Shown: positions 13,636 to 26,165, counted from the first letter of the stretch. The stretch is 64,000 nt of DNA from Vanessa cardui (GCF_905220365.1 NC_061135.1:14475501-14539500); one strand, 5' to 3'. Notes: generated by a model from the sequence alone, not told the origin. Numbers and translations: made by a program.

Positions 13636-13707
13636 GGGGGTGTAACTCAGTGGTAGAGTGTCTGCTTCGCATGCTGAAAGTCCTGGGTTCAAATCCCAGC
13701 ACCTCCA
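13636..13707 (+). tRNA. tRNA-Ala, anticodon CGC
   Basis: A full 72-base cloverleaf can be folded. The acceptor stem is GGGGGTG/CACCTCC with one G-U pair and discriminator A. The D stem is ACTC/GAGT. The anticodon loop is TTCGCAT with CGC at its centre. The T arm is CTGGG-TTCAAAT-CCCAG, perfectly paired. The internal B box GGTTCAAATCC is good. Compared with the usual metazoan tRNA-Ala GCTC/GAGC, the D stem carries a paired change (A-U instead of G-C), suggesting selection on the fold. The anticodon stem TCTGC/GCTGA has one T-T mismatch, which could mean early decay. No adjacent SINE body or A/T-rich tail is visible, so a stand-alone gene is more likely than a SINE head. Confidence 0.82.
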
Positions 13708-16700
13708 AACGCAATTATTTTTATAAATTTTGCTATTAATAATTATACTTAACACTTTTAAAAAGTTAAATAATTTGTTGTAACTTTGAAATCAAAAGAG
13801 ATAAAGCTCTGAACAGTACATACGTGTGTAATACATACAGCGTTCGTCTAAATAGCTCCAGAAAATTGGATGAATTATTTACTATTAAATATCACATTTC
13901 AACAAAGCAACATATTGCAAACAAAAAATGTAACTGCTAGCTCTGCAACATATTATGAATGTATTTGAATAAAGAATATTTTGATTTTCAAATATACTAC
14001 TTACCCCGCACCAAAAAAAGTTTTTATCCCAAAACCTTTTTTAATAAAGTGTAAAGAAAAATTAATTTTATCAGACGTGCTGTACTAATCATTCTAATTA
14101 TCGCACACCCACGTCATAATTGCCATAAAAATGGTGTATGTTACATATTCATAATATACACATATAATATGTCACCGAGATCTTTCTGCTGTATTTACGA
14201 GTGATTTATGGTCTGATCAGCGTGACTCATGGTATATCATAAATGTGTCGTGTGATATAATTATATTTTGATTAAAAAATATTAAATTTGTCTATTACTA
14301 TCTATGTCAAGTTCTGTATAAGTGTAATATATACTAACACTATCCGTACACAGTCATTTAATGACATTATCTAAATAATAGGTAATATCTAAAAAATAGC
14401 TTCAATGTTTAACATGTCGCCCACTCCAGAGACCAGTCATCGCGGTGGGCTCGTCAATAAAAGAGTCCCTCAGTTGTACACCTTGAGTAGTTATTTATTA
14501 ACTAGAAATAATACCGAAATTACAATTTATGTATTTTTAAGTGAGCTCTTATGTTGAATATTAGATTTTAATCTGATTTGAGGATCTAAGCTGAAGATTG
14601 CGGTTTCAATCCGAGCTAATTCGAATGCTTGCCGAAATATGTAGTACGTAATAATGTAGTTGTATGTGTCATATGTAAGCCTATTCAGAACTTCACCACA
14701 GTGGTATGAGTGCAATCTCTTCTTGACACGGGAGGACAGTAGGACGTCTTTAGCTGCTGCACGTTGTTTAATGCTGTTTAAGGAACAGGATAAACGTTTC
14801 CTAAGGATAATACGGAAACCATAATAATTTCGGTCCGTTACACATCGAGTATCTATTGCGTGTTGCATTATTACATCATTACACGGAGCCTGTAATGTTT
14901 ACACGAACACATGTCGGGCGTGCAGCGCTTACGGAAATTCTGGGAATCCTGAACACCGAATCTTGTTTTAGTTCGAGCGCCGTAAACGCTCACAACTCGC
15001 TCAGTTTTCCGAACTTGACCTTTTACTTTAATCATAATATAAATATATTGAGTAAGAATCTCTACATTTAGCGCACCACGGTCGTACACGAATGATATAA
15101 ATACATTATTATTATTACATTGGTTTTGAATAATGTGTTGCATTTAATGTTGAGTAGAAGGTATTGTTATCGTACGATTTATTTATTTTATTCAAGCGAA
15201 GCGTTAACCGTCCGTCCGTCCGTGTTCAATATGTGTAAGACGTTAGTTATTAATAGAAACGTACATGAGCATGCACGGCTATGTATGACTTTTGAACTCA
15301 CTACTTTGAATAGTTTAATTTAACAGCATATCTCCGAGATTGCTGGAACTAATTATTACTAAATCGAATCTTAATTTATTAGTGAGATATATCTCAGTTG
15401 CCCCGCAGTCTTGTGTGTTGAAAACTTGGAAATGTTGTTGCGCTCTCTGACCCGCAATCGTGCTAAGATTCTCTATTAGATTAAAATATTAAAATGTGAA
15501 CGGAATGTATGTATGTATGTGGCAAGTTGTTAACTATCTTAGAGATTACATTGAGGAAAGTATCCAGTTAACTTCAGATAAACAGTTTCTATGGGCGATA
15601 ATTAAAACGCTGTAGGTATTAGTTCATTCGTTCGACTTATAATCATTCTACAGGGGTCCGAACATGTTAGGTTTATATTTAGTAGTCTTCCAGACCACTA
15701 CCTATCCCGCTCGCAATTACATGCATTACACTGGATCGCTCTGTGCAGTATAATGTCACAAATAAAACGTCACAAATGGCATATCAACACAACAGTTAGC
15801 GCCGCATTGAAAATTAATCCTACAAATGAAATAAATAAAAATTGTCGATGTAAGAATTGATTCATTTCAACTGACAGCGTCGCTGTCCGATACTGCGCAG
15901 CCTTTTGCAATCGCGGAAGGGATAAACAAATAAACAATTTAAGTATCGGAGTGCCGCGCTATCAGCGGTCTGTCTCAAATAAGGTCTTGAATATATTTTT
16001 TCATAAATCTATTGGCGATTCGTCACCAAATGTCGTTTGATTGATTTATTTCAACTCGCAATGTCGGTATCGTTAGTGAAACAGTTAGTGAAACTCAAAA
16101 TTAACGTGTGTATACGTAGATAGTGTTGTATAATGTATTATTTTATTTAATTTTTATTAGGACTAATAAAAAAATAAATTACATTTCACACAGGCAAAAG
16201 TTTTACTACTTACAGGTAGTCTCATCATGCATTATTATATTACACAATGTAATTATTTAAAATTAATAATTTAAACATAATTATAATAGTTAAAATAAGA
16301 GATATACTACGTTTGATGAAGGTCCTTGTTCAGTGCCAAACATCAAAGAGATACTTATGAGCAAATTGCATGGACTTTCTCTAATTCCTTCTTCGCGCGG
16401 GAGCGCATAACTGACAACTTACCATTAGGTGTCCCAACCGGCCGCTTACTTCGCCTCGGTAAATTATTTTAAAAACGTTAAAATGCATTCCAAGACAGCG
16501 CATAAATATTAATGAATGTGCTTCAAGATCAGTCAATCGAAATAATAAAATTACTTTATATGTGTTTGGTATTAATTATATACAATCGATATAGCTGATA
16601 AATATATCGGAAAACTTTGCTATGCAGGTTCCCGTGCATGTGCTGCGTGTATATTTGTGTTCGTGTTCCATATTCCAAGCGAGCGAGGTCTATCTAAATA

Positions 16701-17019
16701 TTTTGAATAGTCTGTTTAGACCGCGCGCTTTGCTCGGATTAAAATACTTTAAATAACTTTGTATTTAGCGTGTTCCTATCTGCAAACTAGTTGTAGCCGT
16801 TGATAGGCCACTAACACAATATTGTAATCAATATTAGTAAAGCTTGCTACTAACTTACTGTGTAGTAATTTCGTCGGAAGGGACGGGGTTACTCGTACGG
16901 AAGCAAGTGAAATAAAAGGTTGCTTTTTGAATAAAAAAATAAATGAAATAAATCAATTAAGATATGAAGCAAATATTCAATGCATTGCCTGGGCTCTACC
17001 ACTAGGCATTCAGCATCCT
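13708..17019. other. non-coding, no gene seen
   Basis: AT-rich with minor simple repeats (CCGT near 15209-15222, GTAT near 15507-15520) and the LINE tail fragment listed separately. The 113-codon antisense frame at 14527-14868 has no recognisable family. GATTGCGGTTTCAATCCGAG at 14597 is faintly B-box-like. Confidence 0.55.
13930..13985 (+). mobile_element. LINE 3' tail fragment
   Basis: TGTATTTGAATAAAGAATAT followed by TTTGATTTTC resembles the terminal bases of CR1-like LINEs. Very short. Confidence 0.45.
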
Positions 17020-17100
17020 CTTAAAGGCATTGGCATTGTAAAAAACATTAACTATTCCTTACACAGCGAGTGCGCCGCCAACCGTGGTCTATATAATATA
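17020..17100 (-). repeat. GTGAGTGAGCCAG-family repeat fragment
   Basis: GGCATTGGCATTGTAAAAAA, CATTAACTATTCCTTACACA and GCGCCGCCAACCGTGG are the antisense of the repeat's right half. Confidence 0.55.
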
Positions 17101-17142
17101 AAGAGTCTATCTCAGTGCTATTGGCTCCCTTCAATTGTAATT

Positions 17143-17181
17143 TACTAGCTACTCGTCCCAGCTTCACGTGGGCGGGACATA
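17143..17181 (+). repeat. fragment of a CCCGGC-headed element
   Basis: TACTAGCTACTCGTCCCAGC followed by TTCACGTGGGCGGG is a decayed version of the head seen at 39669. Only the head is recognisable. Confidence 0.5.
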
Positions 17182-17375
17182 CGATAAATTGTTTTATTAA
17201 ATATATTATTATTTTATAGTTATATTATATAAATCGATATTGAGCAGGAAAACACATAATTGTAACCTTTTTGGTTATTTTTTTTATTATATTCGAGACA
17301 ATTGCGCTTACTTGCTAATGGTTTGTTTTGTTATTTTCGTATTGGTAATTAAATCGATTTATATTCTGTAATGAT

Positions 17376-17865
17376 TTGTATGTTCGAAAAAATATGAATG
17401 ATTTTATGAGAAAATGTGATTCTCATAACATTGGTACAAGGAACAAACACAATCTTGTTACTCCTGTTACTCGACTACATAGAGTCAGTAACTCTTTTGT
17501 GAGGCAATGTATACTGTTCTACAACAGGATCCCCGAAAGCGTTCAAAATGCTTCTGTTGCCAAATAAAAAAAAAATGTTAAGGACCAATTGTGTGCGAAA
17601 GATCACAATAAACAATTAGTGAGTTTATGTTTGATAGCACACTTTGGGAAAGATACGAACGCCTCCTGGCTGCTTCTATTCATGCACAACATGAATTTAA
17701 TTAATTTCACAAATAAAGACCCTCTGAGTTTCTTTCGCCGGTTCTTCTCAGGTCAGGGTGTTTCTTTTTCGGAACCGGTGGTAGTGTTTAATTTGACCAT
17801 TAATAGGAAAGTGTAATGCTTCTAAATTGAATACAGTTATTTGAGTTTGAGCTTGAAAAAATAAT
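17376..17865 (+). mobile_element. LINE 3' remnant with reverse-transcriptase C-terminal fragment
   Basis: The frame from 17376 to 17567 encodes a peptide with RNKHNLVTPVTRLHRVSNSF and FYNRIPESVQN. I recognise this as the C-terminal tail of the polyprotein of lepidopteran CR1/Jockey-like LINEs. A stop interrupts it, and the 3' UTR-like stretch around 17728-17790 has CTGAGTTTCTTTCGCCGGTT and a GGAACCGGTGGTAG block typical of these elements. A degraded tail lies near 17840-17865. The remainder of the element (endonuclease and catalytic RT) is missing, so this is a dead 5'-truncated copy. Confidence 0.7.
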
Positions 17866-17899
17866 ATCCGAATAGAACATGTTGTATGTATGTAAGACG

Positions 17900-20894
17900 C
17901 GTCGGATCATACTCATCGAAGGCTTAGTGGCCGGTGTAACGGGTGGCCGGCAGCGGTGCGCGGATAAGCACGTGTCCTCGGCTCATGCTCGATGAATACG
18001 TAATATGAAGTTATATCGATGAAAACCAACCCGCTCGGCACACGAACAAGCGGACCAGCGACTGGCACATTTAAATGCGTGAGCGCGTGCCCGCCGCGTA
18101 AACAACAGAACTTTTAATAAAGTTCGCGTAAACATATATTTGTGAGTACGGTGGATGTTTCATGACACAGAATGTTATTAGACGCTTAATAAAAATGCGA
18201 CATTTGTTTTCATTTTCACCTTGTACTGTTATTTTATAGTTTAACTGTGATTCTTATGTTAAAAGTCACAATTTGTAATTAATTGGGTATATAAGTTCGA
18301 TGATAAAAAGCAAGGGCTTTGCATTTCTTGATTTTCAAAATTAAAGATTGCCTTAATCAAGATTCAAACGAACATTGACTTTGAATCATCGAATTGGTAT
18401 ATAATAATATAAGATTCTTCTACTGAGAAGAACCGGCAATCAATCAATATTTTCCGATATAATTAAATATAATACAATTTTATCATTATTTATCTTGCTT
18501 GGAAAATAATTAATACTAAAAATACGGTCAGTTTTTTTTAATATTACAATTATAATAATTAAAATAATAAATTAATTAATAGGGAAATTAAATATAGAAA
18601 AGAAATCAATCTAAAAACATAACATTATATTATGATGGATGTAATTTTATTGGTCCAAGAGGCCTGTGAGAGCTCGATTTTTAGTGCCTGTAAAGCCCCA
18701 CATGAAGTATGTCCATTTAGGTGGCTTTTTGTCCTGTAAAATAAAATAGGAATTGAACGATTTCAAGATAAATTATAATTATTATTATGCATATAATGTT
18801 TATAAAATGCAGGCCAATTATTGATTCAGTGAGTTACGAGACGTTTCGCGCCGATACGCTAGTGTTCTTGCGAAATAAACGTAGATATCCTCGTTCCGTT
18901 ATTGCGGCCTTTGCGTTACCTATCTTAAATTACTATCGAATGGACTGATCGAAAACTTGATAAGTTATTTTAATACACAAATATCGTACAGTCTAGATGC
19001 AGAAATACTCGTTTTAGATTTTTTGTAAGGCAGTGATATGATCAGCTCGTAATAGTACATTCATTAGACAGAACACTAATAATAATTAAACTTACAAATT
19101 ACGCGCGGACACATTTCGAGCCGCTAGGAAGGCTTTATTGTAATTGCGTCACATAAATATTCAAATCCGATAATTAAATAAACCTCTACATTGTCGGATT
19201 GTCAGTCGCGATCCATCAAATGTTGTCAGTTTGTTTTATGAATTCATTAATTTATTACAGGGTCAGTACAAAGTAACTTGTTTTGAGCAGTTAACGAATG
19301 TAATAGGTATATGTTATTTAAATTCAAATTTTATGAAGTGTGAAGCTTACACGATATCGCGGCCAAAGTACTAATTCTAACAATTATCTAGTCTAACGTA
19401 ATTGGCACTAAAAGACGCCACGGGCTTCGCTTTCGATCATAAAATTAAGATTACTAATTTAAAAAAAAAACAAATATTAATTTCTCGAAAATCATTCAAG
19501 AAATTGTGTAATTAATAGCAGTCATTATAACATTTTAATTTAAGGAACATTATAATTAACCATGAGATAATATACGCTTAAAGCAAAGAAGGAAGGCTGC
19601 GTGCCTCCCACTCGTCCTCGTTAATCTTTTTCAGATTCAGTGAAGAAGCGATCGAACTCGAACAAAAGATTTCGAATTATAGTAATTAATTAGCGTTTCC
19701 CAAACAAAAGTAGATCGTCTAGTTTCGGCTGAGAAAGCGTACCCAAATACACAAATTCAATTGATACAAGCGAGCGAATTTTTATTCTGGGGCGATGAGC
19801 TCATTGGGTGAATGGCCGTGGTAGCAGAAACTGCGGTGGAAATAGGTCGCTGGGACTCCATCGTGACATTGATGTGATTGATGCTTATGGATACGAAGCG
19901 CTTGCGCACGTCTGATTTGTTATGACTTGTGCGCTACTCGCAGCAATCGCATTAAGTGCCGAGTTTTGGGTTTAACGTAGCGAGTTTTGTATCCTCGAAC
20001 GGATTAGTCTCCGCGAATCGAGAATATTTTTCTAACTTTATTTGCTATGTAAAATTGATCTTCAAATAATTATATTAAATACTTGTTACTTTATACGCGT
20101 GATCTGAGAGAACAGTTGAACAAGCGTGTGTGTTGTAGTAGCTTTTAGATTTTTTCATCAGAATTATTTTTACCTTCTTACCTAGTTTCCGACTTCGCAA
20201 AGTTATTACATCCTTCTTGGGAAACGGTATTCGTTTCTATAATAAGATTTCACTGTTATGCTTTTAGATTACTTGAATAAAGAATATTATAATCTTGATC
20301 CAATTACTTTCATTAAGGAATTAATAATAATAAAAGCGATTGTTTTAAAAAATTACTTATGAAAACGTCTGTCACGAAGCAGTACCCTATTTTAAGACAG
20401 GCTCCTTAATTGGATAAACAAATAACATAAAATTGATATATTTCTGGTGTTTAGTATAAATCTGAAATACATTGAATAACAAAATCCGAATGAACCAGAT
20501 TTCAATGTCCTAAATACGATAAGAAGTCGATAAATTATGCATGTCATTGATTGCAGTTCTACAAATTTTTAATTGGATAGATAGAAGTAATTTCATTGAG
20601 TAACCTTATTTAACAAATTTCTAATAAAAAATTAGCAAGGTTGTCCCAGATTGTTTTTTGTTCAGCAATATTTAAGACATTGGAGCGCCGTAAGGACAGC
20701 GGGAATAACTGTTCGTGCATTTTATTCCATACTATTAAAATAAAATATATTTCCGCATCCATTAATTCCATTTACTTGTCCCGGGTACTGAAAGCACATT
20801 ATGCCTAGAATAGATACAAAACTGACAATAACATAAAAAAACGAGTAACCAGCCTCTCAGAGTGGCCTCTACCCACTGTTTTGCACACATACTT
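17900..20894. other. non-coding, GC-rich islet at the left
   Basis: About 17900-18110 is GC-rich and includes GGCCGGCAGCGGTGCGCGG and CGTGCCCGCCGCG. A LINE remnant follows at 18.34-18.45 kb. The remainder is AT-rich without features. Confidence 0.5.
18340..18450 (-). mobile_element. LINE 3' fragment, minus strand
   Basis: GATTCTTCTACTGAGAAGAA followed by CCGGCAAT near 18412-18440 matches the antisense of the GCCGGTTCTTCTC block of CR1-like LINEs. The flanking sequence is strongly decayed. Confidence 0.5.
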
Positions 20895-21175
20895 TTAATT
20901 ACTTGGTGGTAGGGCTCTGTGCAAGCCCGTCTGGGTACCACCCACTCATCAGTTATTCTACCGCCAAACAGCAGTACTCAGTATTGTTGTATTCCAGTTT
21001 GAAGAGTGAGTGAGCCAGTTTCTACAGGCATAAGGAACGTAATATCTTAAATCTTAATTCCCAAGGTGGTAATGTGCGACATGGTTAATATTTCTTACAG
21101 CGCCATTGTCTATAGGTGTTAGGCCACTTACCATGGGGCCTTGCCCGTCTGCCCACCGAACTTATAAAGTAAATA
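20895..21175 (+). repeat. GTGAGTGAGCCAG-family repeat, nearly complete
   Basis: Starts near ACTTGGTGGTAGGGCTCTGT and includes TACCACCCACTCATCAG, ACAGCAGTACTCAGTATTGT, GTGAGTGAGCCAG, TTCTTACAGCGCCATTGTCT and CCACTTACCATGG. This order is that of a very abundant butterfly dispersed repeat. It has no coding capacity and is likely a SINE or non-autonomous element. It is the reference for the other copies listed here. Confidence 0.75.
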
Positions 21176-21239
21176 ATTGAAAACAAGAATGTGATATCCT
21201 TAATTTTGAAGGCATTGATATTACTGATCTGATCTGATC

Positions 21240-21295
21240 TGTCTGATATGACTACTACTGTAGTCATATGACTACAGTAGTAGTCATATCAGACA
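21240..21295. repeat. perfect 56-bp palindrome
   Basis: Two 28-base arms (21240-21267 and 21268-21295) are exact reverse complements with no spacer, centred on CAT|ATG. The left side abuts a short GATCT tandem (TGATCTGATCTGATCT, about 21224-21240). It lies about 65 bp downstream of the GTGAGTGAGCCAG repeat. Confidence 0.95.
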
Positions 21296-24200
21296 TAAAT
21301 AGCGCTTAGGAAATGGAAAAGAATAAGAGTATAAAAGTTAATACTGGCTGAGAGTAGCCTTATTTTATTAATGTGGTAAAGTTGTGCACAGACCGATATT
21401 TGCATATGCTGGCGTATTATGCCTATTTACATAGGCATCAAAGTGCAACTGGATCAACGATTCGTTGTAATTTAAAGCTAAAAGAAATACCAGTGCTGGT
21501 TACACTGACACTAAGAGAGGATAGCATTTTTGATTATTTATAGTGAAACTTTGATTCAAAACAGCCATTCCACAGTCGCGATAAACGAGTTGACAATGTA
21601 TCGAATGATGATTGCAGACGTCTTAAGTCGCAAGCGCGTAAACATGGGCAGACTTACACCCGCCGCGCGCCATGTCGTGAAAATGATTTTATTGATGTTT
21701 TGACATCGGCGGTTTCACAGCCAATAAACATACCAGATAACATGACTTGTAACGATGTTTCATAACGTACTCGGCGATTGCTATAAATGTTTCTAGATTT
21801 ATACTCGACACTTGCTAAGAATACTTGCTTTTATTTTAAAGTCTTGCAATCTGCGAATTCTCGTCTGCGATTTCATTCGAGTCGCAGTCAGTCTTGCATC
21901 GGCTGAGTTTATCTGCGACGAAACGACAAGTCTCCGCATGTAAGAGGGACTTGCCAAGTAGCGGCCGGGACCCTGTTGATAGATGTCGGGGCCGTCATTG
22001 CGTTCATTGTTGGAATTGGTAGGCGCCGTCTGTTGCTCTACAGATGCACCCCGAATACGTAAGCGCGCCGAGCTCTGCCTCCATTAGTGACTCAACTAGA
22101 GTGTACCATTTGAAGGATGTGTGTCGTATTGAATAATTTACCTAAAAAACCTCTCCAATCAATTGTACGGATCTCATGTTTAATTATTTATTTACTCGTA
22201 TAACGCGCTTGTTCCAAAAGATTTTTTTGCGTAGTGTAGTTCTTTTTCTCAAAATAAAACTACACTTCAACTTACACTGGTAGAGGTATCGTTTAATGGA
22301 CGAAACCGCGCGCAGTTACTGGTATACAATCCATATAAGTGAGATGTAAGATTTCGTATTTTAATGCATTGCCGTTTTCTATTTATGATAATCCATAAGC
22401 CGATTACAATTGTACCTCGGCGTGTCTGTGCATGAAAGATTTTTTTCTATCCAGAGAACATGCAATGAATTATAATGAACCGCGTTATGTACATATGGGT
22501 GTATATTTAAATGGACTTTAAATGAGAATTAATCTTGGTAGGGTTTTAAAATTTTCAATAATAGGTATATAATTTTCTAAATTTTTCAATAATTTGAGGA
22601 GCAGATGGGGTTCTGATGGTCACCTTTTCTAATAGACAGTTGTGATACAGGTGAATAGGTGGTACCAGTCAATTAGTCCTGTACAAAGTCATGACCCTGG
22701 CATTCCAGGACGTAACCACATTAATGGCGGTTCATGGGTCAAAGTGAGTGTATCTATATATAATGAGTATAAACATAAAACTGTGTATTCTTAGCGTCTC
22801 GTATAGTGCGTGCTATAGATCGAAAAGCTCGTAACACGAAACTAGAGTATACTCTTGTAAGTTAATTATATCATTAGGTTTGGAAAGCGTCGCCGTGGTT
22901 TATGAGAGTGGCGCCCGCCGCCGCCCGACTCTAAATCATATTATTATTGGCTTTGGGCCGAACAAAGAATATATAACTGTAGCGTACAATTGGGTGTGAG
23001 ATGTGGGATGCTTATAGCTTTATGACGACATATACTTTTCAAATTACAGAAAATATCGGAATTGTGTGCTACAGATGTCTCAATTACAAATTAAAAGTAT
23101 TCTTTGAAATGAGTACAAGTTTATGTGGCGGGTTTGTGATAAAACTGTTTAAATGTTTGTGTTTCTATTTTAGCATTAATCTTAGACTTAAAATATCTCC
23201 TAGAAGCTCGTCGCATACCTCTTACACTCTCAAATTAAATAAAAAAAATATACTGTATCACGAAATACAATATAAATTAGTTTTACCTTCACTGATATAC
23301 CATTAATAGAAAGCTTAAGCAGGTTCAAGCGAATCACGTGTTTGGCAATGCCATTTCTATTTGTAAAAAAAACAATATTCTTAAGCTAAGATCATCGTTT
23401 CGAAATTTAATTTTGCAATCCAGAGATTACAGAAACCACAATCACATACGATTGGATTCGTACACATACATACTCGTATACCTACGTCCTACACGTTTCC
23501 TATATCGGAGCCTTATGCCGAACAGTAAACGTATCTAGATAATTACGAACGGAAATGTTATTAGCATTTTATGAGGACACGAGCGTAAAGAAAGGTAACT
23601 AGATGTGTTTTAATATAAATAATTCGTTATCGGCTGATTGCTTTTATTAGGCTCACAACGCGGAAGTAGACGATAAATAATTGCTTATTGAGAACAGTTT
23701 TCGAGTTGATGACTGAGACACCGGTTATGCGACTACGGAGACAATTTATGAAATGTTTAATTAAAAATGAAACGGACAAGTAATGGACCCATTTCGCGGA
23801 CGGTCTTCCTCGGTGATTGTTTATGGTATAAATCGACTACGCAAAATACATGTCCAACAATGCTTGAATGGCATTAGCTGTAATCACTTGCGTTTCTTGG
23901 AATCGCTCATGGGAGCATAGAGGCGATATAATGTAATTAATTAAAGTATTTCTATATTTTGTAGAAAGTGGATACACTCGTTTCTGTGACAGGTTCCTCT
24001 ACTGAGGTAATTAGTGTTTAATTTATTGCATAACTTTCGTAGTAAACACGATATTCAAAGGATATTATTTGAGAGTACACACAGTGATGGCAGTACTACT
24101 GAATGGTAAGCGTCTATGGCAAAGGGTGTATTTTCAGAGCAAGCTGCGCAGTTGTTTATTAGGAAGTTTGTTTGAAGTGGTCTCAGGGCCGCGGGTATTA

Positions 24201-24554
24201 GGTCGATAGGAATTTATAATGGACTGGGATCTTCTCGCACCAGATTACACTTTGCAAATTAATTTAAGAGTTTGTCAATAAGAATAAACACAACATGCTG
24301 TTTAATTGCGAGATTTTAACGGCAATTTTGTCTCGATAGTGTGAGGTACAAGTCCGTAGTGCTAACTTAAGACTTTTGTGTTCTGTGGAGTTTAGTTTTG
24401 TGTTTTGAGGAAGGTAGTCAGAATAATTAACCTACGAATAGCCCAATGATCTCTGCCTCGAAGTGACAGTTTCGATTGACATTGCACGTACTATCCACTT
24501 TATATAACCTTCCTCAATAGACTGTCAATGTACTGCAAAGAACATTTTCAGAAT
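21296..24554. other. non-coding, GC-rich islets
   Basis: GC-richer segments at about 21640-21730, 21950-22080 and 22890-22930. The frame at 23001-23306 (101 codons) is AT-rich, Lys/Asn/Phe-heavy and unrecognised, so chance is likely. Confidence 0.5.
22598..22668 (-). repeat. possible GTGAGTGAGCCAG-family fragment
   Basis: GAGGAGCAGATGGGGTTCTG, ATGGTCACC and TAATAGACAGTTGTGATACA can be aligned to the antisense right end of the family, with many changes. Confidence 0.4.
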
Positions 24555-24600
24555 TCACGGTCACGATTCCGGCCTTGTAACCACTGAGCCATCAGGGCTC
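24555..24600 (-). repeat. tRNA-like SINE head fragment
   Basis: The minus strand reads GAGCCCTGATGGCTCAGTGG then TTACAAGGCCGGAATCGTGA, reminiscent of the type B SINE head. No body follows. Confidence 0.4.
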
Positions 24601-25589
24601 TAAAACAATTCGTATTGACATTCAATCCATATTTCCGTGTTGTTAGCACACATTTTCTTAAGACGGTACATTTTTTTGTATGTTGTGTTAATGTTGGAAT
24701 ACAATTTTTAAGTGAGACAGACTTATTAATCTAGCGACAGTTTTCAAGATCATTATCAGCTCACTTCTCTTCTGAGCCAAATACAACATACAAAGTATCG
24801 CTATTTGAACATATGGACTGGCGATGAAGTGTATGTTTGTTCGAAGACATTTCCAATATTGTTTCATGTTGTTACGGGCGCTGCCTACCCATTGCAGTTA
24901 CCTAAAAATCAAATAATCAAAGAGGATAATAAAAGATGATGGAAGTCAATGAGAATGTGGCAATAAACTTAAGGTCGATCGCAATAATTTGTGTTTACAT
25001 TAATGACTCCAATTAATCCAATATGATACACAATGCGAGCCTCTAATTTGCGTTAGGGGGCCCTAATCCGAGCAAGTGGTGTCGATAAATCAGTCGCGAT
25101 CTGATTGGTGACATCACCGTTTGCGGCGACCTTCCAGTTAATAGCATCATACATTTCCATGGTACCCCGTGTACGTGTAACTGGGGCAAAGTGTTTTAAC
25201 ATATTCTATTTTGGTAAAGATACATAGCGAATAAATTAATGGCTCGACTTTATTGCACCAGATTCTGTTATTTAAAATTGCCAGAGCTTTAGGACGCCTC
25301 CTGAAAATATTTACTAGGACAAACAGGCAATATATTATTTGTGGTTCCATTCTCTTCTATCTGGAGACCACATTTAAAAATAAATTTCTTAAATCATATA
25401 ATAAGACGAGGGACTTTAGAATCTTTAATGTATGTTCAAAAAGATATTGTACCGAACTCAACTTACTTAACATACTCTTATAAAAACAAATCAAAGTCGT
25501 TTTGCAAAATAAAATACAGAGAGTCGATCAGCAACGAGGGAGAGGTATAATTCATAAGCTTTTGTGTACGCAGCCATATTAAATAAAGC

Positions 25590-26165
25590 ATCGGTTCGGA
25601 AAAGAGTACGCGCGCCCTGCGTATTCAAATATTAAAATTGGAAGAGTCGAGGAGCGATGGCAACGGGTGCGCGGGCGCACACTCAGTGGCCCGCAAGTCG
25701 CCGCGCCGAGCGCTCCACTCCCGAGTCGTCTGCCGCGCTCGCGCGCTCTCGCCGCACACCCGACCACTCTCGAACGCACTTACGATTAATTTAAAACGCG
25801 TTTCAATTAATATCGCACACATCAATTGACTCCGAACATATACAGATATAACATTATATTTTAAACGATTTTTGTTTATTGCTTGGGCATCAGATTTCAT
25901 ATTATCAAACACGTGTTTATATATAGTAAGCGCGAACAAACCGCGGCATCGGCCGATCCACGTTTTTCATTGCGAGTGAATAAATTAACACCGCGGTCGT
26001 CGTCAATCGTCGTGAAATTTCACTTTTTACCAGCAAGAGTTGCTGCGTCTGCCGCCTGCCGCCTGCCGTCTGCCGCCTGCCGCCTGCCGCCTGCTGGCTG
26101 CTCGGAGCTCGGAGCTCATCATGTCCAGCCCAGCTCGCTGCCTCCGACGGAACCTTGATTGAGTG
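25590..26165 (+). promoter_or_regulatory. GC-rich block, possible promoter/first exon or enhancer
   Basis: This is among the longest GC-rich stretches upstream of the gene. It holds an E-box CACGTG at 25910-25915 directly followed by TATATATAG (25918-25926), the 7-bp tandem repeat, and a terminal GTGAGTAC (26162) that looks like a splice donor. No convincing initiator is seen at +30 from the TATA. It could be a distal first exon of the downstream gene or an unrelated regulatory element. Confidence 0.3.
26049..26097. repeat. 7-bp tandem repeat (CTGCCGC)n
   Basis: Six units from 26049 to 26090, one with a T change (CTGCCGT), followed by a degenerate seventh (CTGCTGG). The repeat explains the Cys-Arg-Leu-Pro-like repeats in the overlapping open frames on both strands, which I do not accept as genes. 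Confidence 0.9.

Noticed and set aside
14527..14868. 113-codon antisense ORF
   Set aside because: AT-rich composition, no recognised domain, no splice or promoter context. Length is compatible with chance.
25253..25550. Two overlapping frames with a faint resemblance (ARALGRLL) to a non-LTR reverse-transcriptase C-terminal region
   Set aside because: The similarity is only a few residues and needs a frame change; I cannot support it without a search.
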